Translations under genes and position numbers: made by a program
Shown here: piece after piece, positions 44,627-53,966 of the stretch
Layout of the letters: every line of letters starts with the position of its first letter
How positions within the stretch are numbered: position 1 is the stretch's first letter
Notes under the pieces: model-generated
The model's input: the letters and a program-made list of their open reading frames with translations, nothing else
What the model was told of the DNA's origin: nothing
Database searches by the model: none
NCBI GenBank assembly: GCA_016710785.1
Contig: JADJUE010000007.1
Location: forward strand, 1 to 64,000
DNA from: Candidatus Epilinea brevis
GTDB taxonomy: Bacteria; Chloroflexota; Anaerolineae; Epilineales; Epilineaceae
Direction of reading: 5' to 3'
DNA length: 64,000 nt

Positions 44627-45979
44627 ATGAGCACGTTCGGTTCCAACGGTTCCACGGACGCACAGATCGAGTCTCATCCCATGTTCGCGCTCCTCGAGAG
44701 CGTCGAAGCGCATCGTCAACTGAAGCGGGGCGACGTCGTCAAGGGCGTGGTGGCCTTGGTGGGCACCAATGAGATGCTCATCGATGTCGGCGGCAAGTAC
44801 GAGGGCATCCTGGCATCGCGCGAGTTCGCGCAGATGTCCAGCGAGGATCGCGAGGGCTTCGTCGTAGGCACCGCGGTCGAGGTGATGGTGCTGAACCCCA
44901 ATGACAAGAACGGCAATCTGGCCTTGTCCATGTCCCAGGTGCGCATCGGGCAGGACTGGGAGGATGTCGACGTCCTCATCGAGAAGGGCGAAGCCTTCGA
45001 GATGGTGATCAGCGGCCACAACAAGGGTGGCCTCATCGTCTATCTGGGCCAGGTGCGGGGCTTCATCCCGGTCTCACAGCTGGACCAGCGCCACAGCGTG
45101 GACCGTAACGCCATCGACGGCACGGGAAGCAGCCCCCTGGCTCGCTTCAACGGCCAGCCGATGTGGCTGAAGATCATCGAGGTGGATCGGGACAAGAACC
45201 GCCTCATCCTGTCCGAGCAGGCTGCCATGCGCGATCGCCGCAAGCATCTCAAGAGCGAGCTCTTGGGCAAGCTCGAGCAGGGGCTGGTGGTGGATGGCAA
45301 GGTCACCAGCCTGGCGGACTTCGGCGCCTTCGTCGACATCGGGGGCGCCGACGGTCTGGTGCACCTCTCGGAGATCTCCTGGAACCGCGTCAACCATCCC
45401 AGCGATGTCCTCAAGCTGGGCCAGACAGTCAAGGTCAAGGTCATCTCCGTGGACCGCGATCGCAACCGCATCGGCCTGAGCCTCAAGCAGCTGCAGCCTG
45501 AGCCCTGGAGCACCATCACCCAGCGCTTCCTGGTGGGCCAGGTGGTGCAGGCCAAGGTGACCCGCCTGACCGACTTCGGCGCCTTTGCGCGCCTGGAGGA
45601 CGACGTCGAGGGTCTGATCCACGCCTCGGAGATGGCTGACGAAGAGGTCAAGCCGGAGACCGTGGTCCAGCCGGGCGACGAGCTGACCGTGCGCATCATC
45701 CGCATCGATCCGGAGCGCAAGCGCATCGGGCTCAGCCTGAAGCGCGCCGGGGAGGCCTATGATCAACTGGGCGCCTTCGATGCTGAGCCCGCGGCCGATG
45801 CCGCGGATGCGCAGCCGGTAGCCGTGGTGGCCGATGCCGCGGATGCGCAGCCGGAAGCTGTCGCGGCCGATGGCGCGGAACTGCCGCCCGAGGCGGTTGC
45901 GCCGGATCAGCCCAGCAGCGATCCTGAAGCCGTTTCGGAGGATCAGCCGGACGCCGAGCCGGCCATGGCGGAAGCCTGA
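44627..45979 (+). CDS. rpsA: S1-domain RNA-binding protein (ribosomal S1-like)
   Basis: 450 residues with four S1 (OB-fold) domains: about residues 33-103 (GDVVKGVVALVGTNEMLID), 120-190 (KGGLIVYLGQVRGFIPVSQL), 208-278 (VDGKVTSLADFGAFVDIGGA) and 295-365 (VQAKVTRLTDFGAFARLEDD). The last 80 residues are an acidic Ala/Asp/Glu tail with the imperfect repeat ADAADAQPxAV. Four-domain S1 proteins are the bacterial RpsA homologues of Gram-positive and Chloroflexi lineages, assisting mRNA binding to the ribosome. The gene has a strong promoter of its own and AGGAAGG before the ATG. clpC follows after 69 bases. Confidence 0.88.
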   Translation: MSTFGSNGSTDAQIESHPMFALLESVEAHRQLKRGDVVKGVVALVGTNEMLIDVGGKYEGILASREFAQMSSEDREGFVVGTAVEVMVLNPNDKNGNLALSMSQVRIGQDWEDVDVLIEKGEAFEMVISGHNKGGLIVYLGQVRGFIPVSQLDQRHSVDRNAIDGTGSSPLARFNGQPMWLKIIEVDRDKNRLILSEQAAMRDRRKHLKSELLGKLEQGLVVDGKVTSLADFGAFVDIGGADGLVHLSEISWNRVNHPSDVLKLGQTVKVKVISVDRDRNRIGLSLKQLQPEPWSTITQRFLVGQVVQAKVTRLTDFGAFARLEDDVEGLIHASEMADEEVKPETVVQPGDELTVRIIRIDPERKRIGLSLKRAGEAYDQLGAFDAEPAADAADAQPVAVVADAADAQPEAVAADGAELPPEAVAPDQPSSDPEAVSEDQPDAEPAMAEA

Positions 45980-46048
45980 GCCCGGCCGGGGCCTTGGACA
46001 GGCCCTTCCTTCCCTCACCGCCCGCACCCACTTCGCGCGAGGTGCCGA

Positions 46049-48502
46049 ATGGCTGACAGCAGCAGCAGCAACATCGACGACCGCTTCACGGAACGCGCGC
46101 GCCAGGTGTTGCGGACGGCGCAGGAAGAGGCCAAGCGGCTCGATGATCGATACATCGGCACCGAGCATCTGCTGGTGGGGCTGGTGCATGAGGATCGCGG
46201 CCTGGCATCGCGCGTGCTCCGGGACATGGGCGTGAGCTTCGTCCAGGTGCGCCGGGTGGTGGAGGAAGCGTCCCGGCGCGCCGGCGATGTGCAGCGCAAG
46301 GGGAGCATGGAGGGTCTGTCGCCCCGCACCAAGCGGGTGATCGAGAGCGCCGTCGATGAGGCGCGCAAGATGAACCATCAGTACATCGGTACCGAGCATC
46401 TGCTCCTGGGTCTGATCCGGGAAGGCAGCGGCCCGGCCATCGATGTGCTCAAGGAAATGGGTATCGACCCGGACCTGCTGCGCACGCAGACCACGCGGGC
46501 CATCATGCAGGCGCCCGTCCGGCCGCGCGCCGAGCGTAAGAAGGCGGGGCAGACGCCGCTGATGGACCAGCTGGGCGTGGACCTGACCACCAAGGCGGAA
46601 GAGCAGAAGCTGGATCCGGTCATCGGCCGCGGCACGGAGATCGAGCGGCTGATCCAGATCCTGTCACGGCGCACGAAGAACAACCCGGCGTTGATCGGCG
46701 AGCCGGGGGTGGGCAAGACGGCCATCGTCGAGGGCCTGGCGCGTCGCATCGCCGAGGGTGATGTTCCCGCCCAGCTGCGCGACAAGCGGGTCTTCATGCT
46801 GGATGTGGGCAGCCTGGTGGCGGGTACCATCTACCGCGGCCAGTTCGAGGAGCGGATGAAGCGGGTCCTGGACGAGATCAAGGAAACCGACAGCATCCTC
46901 TTCATCGACGAGCTGCACATGCTGGTGGGCGCCGGTTCCGCGGGCTCCAGCGTGGATGCCGCCAACCTGCTCAAGCCGTCCCTGGCGCGGGGCGAACTGC
47001 AATGCATCGGCGCGACCACGCTCGACGAGTATCGCCGCTACATCGAGAGCGATGCGGCCTTGGAGCGCCGATTCCAGCCTATCTACGTGGACGAGCCCTC
47101 GGTCGAGGATACGATCAAGATCCTGCATGGCCTCCGCAGCCGCTACGAGGAACACCATCGGCTGACCATCAGCGACGAGGCCCTGGATGCCGCGGCGCAC
47201 CTGGCCGCCCGCTACATCTCCGACCGCCACCTGCCGGACAAGGCCATCGATCTGGTGGATGAGGCGGCCAGCCGGGTGCGGATGTACAAGGTGCCCTCCG
47301 CGCCGGGCTTTGCCGGTCTCCTGGACCGTTTGAAGGAGGCGCGGGCGGGCAAGGAGGCGGCCTTCCGCGAGGAGCGCTTTGACGACGCCGTGCGTCTGCG
47401 CGAAGAAGAGCGGCGCTTGCAGGAAGACCTGGACCAGTTGCGGGAGGAGAACCCCACCGGCCTGACGGTCACCGACGCGGATATCGCCGAGGTGGTGGCC
47501 ATGTGGACGGGCGTGCCGGTGGTGCGCATCGCCGGCGAGGAGGGCGAGCGGCTGCTGCAGATGGAGCAGGCCCTGCATCAGCGCATCGTCAGCCAGAACC
47601 AGGCCATCGAGACCATCTCCAAGGCCGTGCGCCGCGCCCGGGCCGGGCTCAAGGATCCGCGTCGTCCCATCGGCGTCTACATCTTCCTGGGGCCGACGGG
47701 CGTGGGCAAGACCGAGCTGGCGCGGGCCCTGGCGGACTTCATGTTCGGCTCTGAGGACGCCCTCCTGCAGATCGACATGTCGGAGTTCATGGAACGCCAT
47801 TCGGCCAGCCGCCTGGTAGGCGCTCCGCCCGGCTACGTGGGCTATTACGAGGGCGGCCAGCTGACGGAGGCCGTTCGCCGTCGGCCCTACCAGGTCATCC
47901 TCCTGGACGAGATCGAGAAGGCCCATCCGGAGGTCTTCAACATGATGCTGCAGATCATGGAGGACGGGCACCTGACGGACGCCAAGGGCCGCAAGGTGGA
48001 CTTCCGCAACACGATCATCATCATGACCTCCAACGTGGGCGCGCAGTTGCTGACGAAGCAGCAGGCCCTGGGCTTCAACGTGGCCAAGGACGAGGCGGAA
48101 CGCGTCGCCGGTGACTACGATGCCATGAGCGACAAGGTGCAGCAGGAGCTCAAGCGCCTGTTCAAGCCGGAGTTCCTCAACCGGGTGGACAAGGTCCTGG
48201 TCTTCCGCCCCTTGACCCGCCCGGACCTGCGCCAGATCGTCGACATCCAGCTGGAGCGCCTCAGCCCGCGGCTGGCGGAGCACGATCTGAAGCTCGAGAC
48301 CACGGACGCGGCGCGAGACCTCATCCTGGACCGGGGCTATGACCCGGAATACGGCGCCAGACCCTTGCGCCGGGCCATCGTCGACCTGATCGAGGACCCG
48401 CTCAGCGAAAAGCTGCTCAGCGGGGAGATCAAGGCCGGCGACTCGGTGGTCCTGGATGTGGTGGACGGGCAGCTGGTGTTCCGGGCGCTGGAGTTGGCCT
48501 GA
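46049..48502 (+). CDS. clpC: ATP-dependent Clp protease ATP-binding subunit ClpC
   Basis: 817 residues. Two Clp-N repeats (residues 9-80 and 88-150: FTERARQVLRTAQEEAKRL, then YIGTEHLLLGLIREG) precede the first AAA+ domain with Walker A GEPGVGKTA at about 217 and DELHMLVGAG. A middle region with a UVR-like motif (AAFREERFDDAVRLREEERR, residues about 435-455) follows, then the second AAA+ domain with GPTGVGKTE near residue 550. This layout is ClpC rather than ClpA or ClpB. It unfolds proteins for ClpP and, with adaptors such as MecA, controls regulated proteolysis. clpP is not in the window. It sits right after rpsA and may be co-transcribed. Confidence 0.95.
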   Translation: MADSSSSNIDDRFTERARQVLRTAQEEAKRLDDRYIGTEHLLVGLVHEDRGLASRVLRDMGVSFVQVRRVVEEASRRAGDVQRKGSMEGLSPRTKRVIESAVDEARKMNHQYIGTEHLLLGLIREGSGPAIDVLKEMGIDPDLLRTQTTRAIMQAPVRPRAERKKAGQTPLMDQLGVDLTTKAEEQKLDPVIGRGTEIERLIQILSRRTKNNPALIGEPGVGKTAIVEGLARRIAEGDVPAQLRDKRVFMLDVGSLVAGTIYRGQFEERMKRVLDEIKETDSILFIDELHMLVGAGSAGSSVDAANLLKPSLARGELQCIGATTLDEYRRYIESDAALERRFQPIYVDEPSVEDTIKILHGLRSRYEEHHRLTISDEALDAAAHLAARYISDRHLPDKAIDLVDEAASRVRMYKVPSAPGFAGLLDRLKEARAGKEAAFREERFDDAVRLREEERRLQEDLDQLREENPTGLTVTDADIAEVVAMWTGVPVVRIAGEEGERLLQMEQALHQRIVSQNQAIETISKAVRRARAGLKDPRRPIGVYIFLGPTGVGKTELARALADFMFGSEDALLQIDMSEFMERHSASRLVGAPPGYVGYYEGGQLTEAVRRRPYQVILLDEIEKAHPEVFNMMLQIMEDGHLTDAKGRKVDFRNTIIIMTSNVGAQLLTKQQALGFNVAKDEAERVAGDYDAMSDKVQQELKRLFKPEFLNRVDKVLVFRPLTRPDLRQIVDIQLERLSPRLAEHDLKLETTDAARDLILDRGYDPEYGARPLRRAIVDLIEDPLSEKLLSGEIKAGDSVVLDVVDGQLVFRALELA

Positions 48503-48645
48503 GGGCATAGTCCGCCTCGCTCCTGGTACGACACATCCAAGAAGCGTGAGGCTAGCGGCGGCATGACCTCGCGGCCAATGAAGGATTCGAGACCCGGCAC
48601 ACCCACCGGCTACGCTCAAAGCCCTTTGTTGTGCGATACCAGCCC

Positions 48646-48673
48646 TTGCGCTGCGCACCCAACGGCCTACAAT
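48646..48673 (+). promoter_or_regulatory. Sigma-70-like promoter of the macroglobulin gene
   Basis: TTGCGC (48646-48651), 16-base spacer, TACAAT (48668-48673). The leader to the ATG at 48717 would be about 37 bases. Confidence 0.5.
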
Positions 48674-48716
48674 CCGGGCATCATGCTCGCCGTTGGTTGT
48701 CGACAGGATGTGTTTC

Positions 48717-51700
48717 ATGCGCCGGAGCCTGGAAGCCCTTCGTTCGCGTCCCTTGATCCTGGCAGTTTGCCTGGTCGCCGCGCTGTTGGCCGGCTGCACG
48801 ACGCGGGGAGCCTTATCGCCGACAGCGAACTCCGGTGCGCCGGAGAACACCGGCCCGGCCGCGGGCGGCGCGACGACAGATCCTGGCACGGTCGCGTCTG
48901 AAGCCACGCCGGCGCCTGTCGGCCTGACCATCCTGCGTCGTCCGGACGGGCCCATGGATCCACTGCGCCCTTCCCTGCAACTGCGTTTCAGCGCGCCCAT
49001 GCTGAACCAGGTCCCGCTGACCGGCATGACCGTCTGGCCACGGGAGCCGATCTCCATCACCTGGCTGACCACCCAGAGACTCGCCCTGCAGCCGGCGCGC
49101 GACCTGGCGCCCGGCGAGCGGCTGGAGGTCGCCCTGCGGGATGTGCCGGCGCAGTCCGGCGCGCGCTACGTCGGTCCCTATACGCTGACCTTGGAGGCGC
49201 CGCCGCTGGTCACCCTGCGCTGGTCGCCCGCCGGCACCTTGCGGCCCCCGGCGCTTCTGGGCCTGCGCGTGAACCATGACCTGCCCCTGCAAGACCTGAT
49301 CGACGCCCTCCGTCTGGATCCGCCGGTAGCGGGGGTCTGGCGGCAGGGCGGCGATGCGCGGCTGCTGGTGTTCGAGCCTGACGAGGACTGGCCGGAAGAC
49401 AGCAGCTTCAGCCTGACCTTGCGCCAACCGGTCAGCGACCGCGCCGGTCGGCGCCTGGCCTTGGAGCCGGCGTTGCGCTTCAGGACGCGGCGGGCGGTCC
49501 AGGCGGACATCTCCGGCGGCGCTGACCGGGCCTCGGTCATCGACCCCCTGATCCTGCGCTTCGATCATGCGGTGGACGAGGCGAGCCTGCGGTCGGAGTT
49601 CAGCATCGCGCCGGTGGTTCCCGGCAGCATCAGCTGGGACGGGAACACGGCGCAGTTCACGCCCGAGCGGGGCGCCTTTGCCGCTGACACCGCTTACACC
49701 CTGCGCTTGGGAACGGCGCTGCAAGACCGAGATGGGCGGCCCCTGTTGCGGACGCCCTTCAGCTACGGATTCCGGACCGCCGTGGCCCGTGAGCTGGTCA
49801 CCTTCGGCCAGGGCGCGGCCATGCAGGTGCTGGACGCCTCTGGCCCACGGACCATCGATGTCACCAACGGGGAGATGCCGCGGGCATCGCGGCTGATCGT
49901 TGCCGCCCGGGCGGAGGCCATGGCGCCGGCTGACCTCGTCCGCTTGGACCCCGCCGCCACGGTGGCGCCGCGACGCGACGCCGAGCCGACCGCTGCCCCG
50001 GCGATCCGCTTGCCGCTCGGCCGGCCGGCCGCGTCCTGGGATGCGCCATTGGCCTTTCCCAACGACAGCTGGACGCCCGGTCGACAACCCTTGCGGCTGC
50101 CCGCGGACCTGGCGCCCGGGGCCTACCGCGTCGTTCTGGAGGCCGGCGGGTCCCGCTCATCCATCGTCGCCCTCCTGACCACCCAGCGTCTGGTGGCCAA
50201 GCTGGCCGCCGCCCAGCTGCTGGTCTGGGCCACGGACGCCACGGGCCGGCCGGCGGCGGACCTGCCCCTGACGGTCTATGGGGCGGCCGGCAAGGTGCTG
50301 GCCCAAGGCAGCACGGATGCTCTGGGGCTCATGGAGGCCCGACTGCCGGACGGTGAACCGCCGGTCTGGGTGCTGGGAGGAGGGGAGGGACGCTTTGCCG
50401 CCATCGGGCTGGGCGAGGCCTGGCGATCGGGGACGCGGAGCCGGCCGGACGGCTTCGGCGACCGGCCGGAAACAGCCGCCGCACCGGGCTATCGCGGGCA
50501 CCTCTACACCGACCGGCCGATCTATCGCCCCGGGCAGACGGTGCATTTCAAAGGAATCCTGCGTAAGGACGAGGACGGCGAGCTGATTCTGCCCGCCTCG
50601 TCGCTGACGGTGACCGTGCGCCTGAAGGACCCGCGCGGCAACCAGCTGCAGGTGTGGACCCTCAGGCCCAGCGGCTTCGGCACGGTGGCCGGCGAGCTGC
50701 CGATCGCCGCAGGCGCGCCCTTGGGCGAGTACCGCTTCAGCCTGGAGCTGGATGGCGAGATCGGCGCCGTCAACGTCCTGGTGGAGGATTACGCCGCGCC
50801 GGAACTGGAGCTGCAGGCCGCGGCCGGGACCTATCTGCCGGACGCCGCCCTGCCGATCAGCGGCACGGTGGGCTATCGCTTCGGCCAGATGGCCGTTGGG
50901 GCGGAGGTCTCGATTCGACCGCTGCTCTGGGACGCGGCGGCAGCAGATGACGGGTCCCCTTCGTCACCGGCGACCGGCCGCTGGCTAGACTTGAACCAGG
51001 CGCCGCTCCGGGCGCGCGCCGACGCGGAGGGGCGCTTCCAGGCCCTGGTGGATCCGGCGCGGCTGGCGACTTGGGTCCAGGCGTCCGGGGAGACCTCCGG
51101 CGACAGCTGGGGGGGAGACCGTCGGGACAGCCCGAGGCTAGGTCTGGAGATGACGGCCGACGATGGCGGCGGACCGCCGGTCAACCGCCTGGTCGAGGTC
51201 GCCCTGCCCCCCGGCGATCGGACGAGCGGATTCCAGGGTCCAGCGGCGCCGAGCGGCGGCGACAGCCTCCTGCGCCTCACGCCCGACAAGGCGCGCTACC
51301 AGCCGGGGGACACGGCGCGGCTGCTGGTGCTGACGCCCTTGAGCGGACCGGCGCTGCTCACCGTGGAGCGCGGTCAGGTGAGATCCCGCAGCATCGTGGA
51401 TCTGAAGGCCCCATGGACGGAGTTGCCCCTGCCCCTCGCGGCACAGGATGCTCCCAATGTCTTCGTCAGCCTGCAGGCCTGGTGGCCGGACGCGGTCGCG
51501 GCCGAGGACGCCTACCGTTGGTCCTCGATGAGCCGGGCGGACGGCCGCCTGGCTCTGGCCACGGCGGAGCTGGCGGTTGACGTGACCGGCAAAGCACTGC
51601 AGGTCACGGTCCAGCCGGATCGGGCCGATCATGCGCCGGGCGACGCGCTGGAGCTGGCCATCGAAGTGCGGGATGCCGCCGGCCAAGGCTTGCCTGCCGA

Positions 51701-53948
51701 ATGCTCCGTCGCCATCGTCGATGAAGCGGTCCTGGCCCTGCGAGATTCGCCCCCATCGTCCTTGTTCGACGCCCTGCACGGCCGGCGCGCGCATACGGTG
51801 CTGACCCGCGACGCGTTCGCCCCCCGCCGCCTCCTGGCGGATTTCGGCGGGGGCGGCGGGGGTGGGGGCGGGGATGGGGCGGCGGCCGGGGCGGACCCGC
51901 GCCAGGACTTCCAGGACACGGCCCTGTGGCGGGCCGCCGTGGTGACCGATGCCCAGGGCCGGGCCACGGTGAAGCTGACCTTGCCGGACAACCTCACCCG
52001 TTGGCGGGTCGTGGTGGTCGCTGTGACGGCGGGCGACCAGCTGGGCCAGGGCCAGGCGACGGTCGTCGCCGGACGGGATCTGGCCCTGCAGGCTTTGTGG
52101 CCGCGCTTCCTGGTGCAGGGCGACCAGGTGGCCCTGGGGGCGATGGTCCAGAACCGGGCCGACGTCGCGCAGGACGTCACGGTGGCGCTGCGGTCCCAGG
52201 GGCTGCAGCTCAGCGATCCGTTGACCCAGACCCTGTCCGTGCCCCCTCGCGGCCGGGCCATGGTCAGCTGGCAGGCCAAGGCCGGCGATCCGGGGCAGGC
52301 GCGGCTGACCCTCAGGGCGACCTCCGCCCTGGCGGCGGATGCCCTGCGGCGGGAGATCCCGGTGCGCGCCCTGGCGGTGCCGGACCAGAGCATCACCGTC
52401 GGCGAGCTGGCCAGGTCCGCGGAGCAGACGGTGGTCTTGCCCGTGGACGCGGTGGCCGGCCAGGTGACGGTGCGCCTGGAGCGCAACCTGGGCGGGGCCC
52501 TGCTCCGCGGCCTGGAGCAGCTGACCGGATTCCCCTATGGCTGCGTGGAGCAGACCATGAGCAAGGCCCTGCCCAACGCCGTGGTCGCTCGCGCTCACAG
52601 CCGCTTGGGCCTGGGCCAAGCGGGGCTGCCGGAGCGCCTGAGCGCGCCGATCACGGCCGGCCTGCAGCGGCTGTACGGCTTCCAGAACGAGGATGGCGGT
52701 TGGGGCTGGTGGGCGGATGACGGCAGCGACGATTCGCAGACGGCCTGGGTGGTCTTCGGACTGGGTCTAACCAGCGAGGCAGGCTTCGCGGTGGACGATG
52801 CTGTCGTCGCGCGGGGTGCAGAGCGCCTGACCCAGCGTCTGGCGGCCATGGATGCGCGGCTGCGCGCGTTCGCGCTCTATGCCCTGGCTCTGGTGAAGCG
52901 CGGGGATGAGGCGGCGGCCCTCAAGCTGGCTGCGTCGCCGGAGCCGCTCGACGCCTTCGCCCAGGCGGCGTTGGCCCTGGCCTTGCAGCGGCAAGGCCGC
53001 AATACGGAGGCCGAGGTCCTGGTGGACCGCCTGTTGGCCCAGATCGAGGCCAAGGACGATCAGGCCTGGTGGCCCTTGGCCAAGGGCGGCGGCCAGCCAC
53101 GGATGATGCCCTCGGCGGTGCGCGGCACGGCCTTGGGCCTGTCCGCGCTGCTGGCCATCCGACCAGAGGACGAGGCCGTGCCGCGCGTGGCGCGCTGGCT
53201 GATCAGCCAGCGCGGGGCGGGCGGCTGGGGCAGCACCCAGGAGTCGGCCTTCAGCATCATCGCCCTGACGGACTACCTGGCGACCCGCCCGGAGCACGCC
53301 GCGCTCGCGCGCTACGAACTGCGCCTCGAAGACCGGGTGGTGGGGACGGGCCAGTTGGGACCGGGTGCTCTGACCGCCCAGGTGCAGCTGTCTCTGGCAG
53401 ACCTGCGCCGGGGCATCAACCGCCTGCGCCTCAGCCAGGATGGCACGGAGCCCATCCAGTTCAGCATCCAGCGCGAACTGAGCCTGGCGCGCTCGCCGGT
53501 GTCCGCCGCCGGCCCCATCTCAGTGACCCGTCGCTGGCAGCTTCCGGGCGGCAGTTCGGGGTTCGCGGCGGACCGGGGCGATCTGGTGGAAGTCCACCTG
53601 AGCTTGGAAACGCAGCAGCCGCTGGCCTACGTGCTGATCGAGGACGTCCTGCCGGCCGGCCTGGAGGCTGTGAACCCCCGACTGGCGACTGCCTCGCGGC
53701 TGGCGGCCTCCACCGCGGCCGGCGCCGCGGCGCCCGGGCCGACGGAGGGCGCGGTGGACCATGTGGAATTGCGCGCCGACCGGGTCAGTCTGTTCATCAC
53801 CGATCTGCCCAAGGGACGCCGTGAGCTGGTCTACCTGGCCCGCGCCGCCCGCGCCGGCACCTTCTCCGCCCTGCCGGCCACCACGTCGGCGATGTATGAC
53901 GCGGCCAGCTGGGGGCGATCAGCCAGCGCGGTGTTCACGGTGCGCTGA
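48717..53948 (+). CDS. Bacterial alpha-2-macroglobulin lipoprotein with thioester
   Basis: 1,743 residues from the ATG at 48717 (MRRSLEALRSRPLILAVCLV), with AGGA upstream; an earlier TTG frame start is less likely. The signal ends in lipobox LLAGC, so it is membrane-anchored and faces outward. The macroglobulin-like series includes GYRGHLYTDRPIYRPGQTVHFKGILR (residues about 590-620), typical of the MG3/4 region. A Gly-run and DTALWRAAVVTDAQGRATVK mark the A2M family domain. The thioester motif YGCVEQTMS is intact with Cys about residue 1276, followed by GGWGWW and the helical thioester domain. Such proteins trap attacking proteases in the envelope. They are usually next to PbpC, but none is here; the convergent neighbour is a YfhO-Wzx fusion. 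Confidence 0.92.
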   Translation: MRRSLEALRSRPLILAVCLVAALLAGCTTRGALSPTANSGAPENTGPAAGGATTDPGTVASEATPAPVGLTILRRPDGPMDPLRPSLQLRFSAPMLNQVPLTGMTVWPREPISITWLTTQRLALQPARDLAPGERLEVALRDVPAQSGARYVGPYTLTLEAPPLVTLRWSPAGTLRPPALLGLRVNHDLPLQDLIDALRLDPPVAGVWRQGGDARLLVFEPDEDWPEDSSFSLTLRQPVSDRAGRRLALEPALRFRTRRAVQADISGGADRASVIDPLILRFDHAVDEASLRSEFSIAPVVPGSISWDGNTAQFTPERGAFAADTAYTLRLGTALQDRDGRPLLRTPFSYGFRTAVARELVTFGQGAAMQVLDASGPRTIDVTNGEMPRASRLIVAARAEAMAPADLVRLDPAATVAPRRDAEPTAAPAIRLPLGRPAASWDAPLAFPNDSWTPGRQPLRLPADLAPGAYRVVLEAGGSRSSIVALLTTQRLVAKLAAAQLLVWATDATGRPAADLPLTVYGAAGKVLAQGSTDALGLMEARLPDGEPPVWVLGGGEGRFAAIGLGEAWRSGTRSRPDGFGDRPETAAAPGYRGHLYTDRPIYRPGQTVHFKGILRKDEDGELILPASSLTVTVRLKDPRGNQLQVWTLRPSGFGTVAGELPIAAGAPLGEYRFSLELDGEIGAVNVLVEDYAAPELELQAAAGTYLPDAALPISGTVGYRFGQMAVGAEVSIRPLLWDAAAADDGSPSSPATGRWLDLNQAPLRARADAEGRFQALVDPARLATWVQASGETSGDSWGGDRRDSPRLGLEMTADDGGGPPVNRLVEVALPPGDRTSGFQGPAAPSGGDSLLRLTPDKARYQPGDTARLLVLTPLSGPALLTVERGQVRSRSIVDLKAPWTELPLPLAAQDAPNVFVSLQAWWPDAVAAEDAYRWSSMSRADGRLALATAELAVDVTGKALQVTVQPDRADHAPGDALELAIEVRDAAGQGLPAECSVAIVDEAVLALRDSPPSSLFDALHGRRAHTVLTRDAFAPRRLLADFGGGGGGGGGDGAAAGADPRQDFQDTALWRAAVVTDAQGRATVKLTLPDNLTRWRVVVVAVTAGDQLGQGQATVVAGRDLALQALWPRFLVQGDQVALGAMVQNRADVAQDVTVALRSQGLQLSDPLTQTLSVPPRGRAMVSWQAKAGDPGQARLTLRATSALAADALRREIPVRALAVPDQSITVGELARSAEQTVVLPVDAVAGQVTVRLERNLGGALLRGLEQLTGFPYGCVEQTMSKALPNAVVARAHSRLGLGQAGLPERLSAPITAGLQRLYGFQNEDGGWGWWADDGSDDSQTAWVVFGLGLTSEAGFAVDDAVVARGAERLTQRLAAMDARLRAFALYALALVKRGDEAAALKLAASPEPLDAFAQAALALALQRQGRNTEAEVLVDRLLAQIEAKDDQAWWPLAKGGGQPRMMPSAVRGTALGLSALLAIRPEDEAVPRVARWLISQRGAGGWGSTQESAFSIIALTDYLATRPEHAALARYELRLEDRVVGTGQLGPGALTAQVQLSLADLRRGINRLRLSQDGTEPIQFSIQRELSLARSPVSAAGPISVTRRWQLPGGSSGFAADRGDLVEVHLSLETQQPLAYVLIEDVLPAGLEAVNPRLATASRLAASTAAGAAAPGPTEGAVDHVELRADRVSLFITDLPKGRRELVYLARAARAGTFSALPATTSAMYDAASWGRSASAVFTVR

Positions 53949-53966
53949 CGGTGACGGTGGAAGCTG

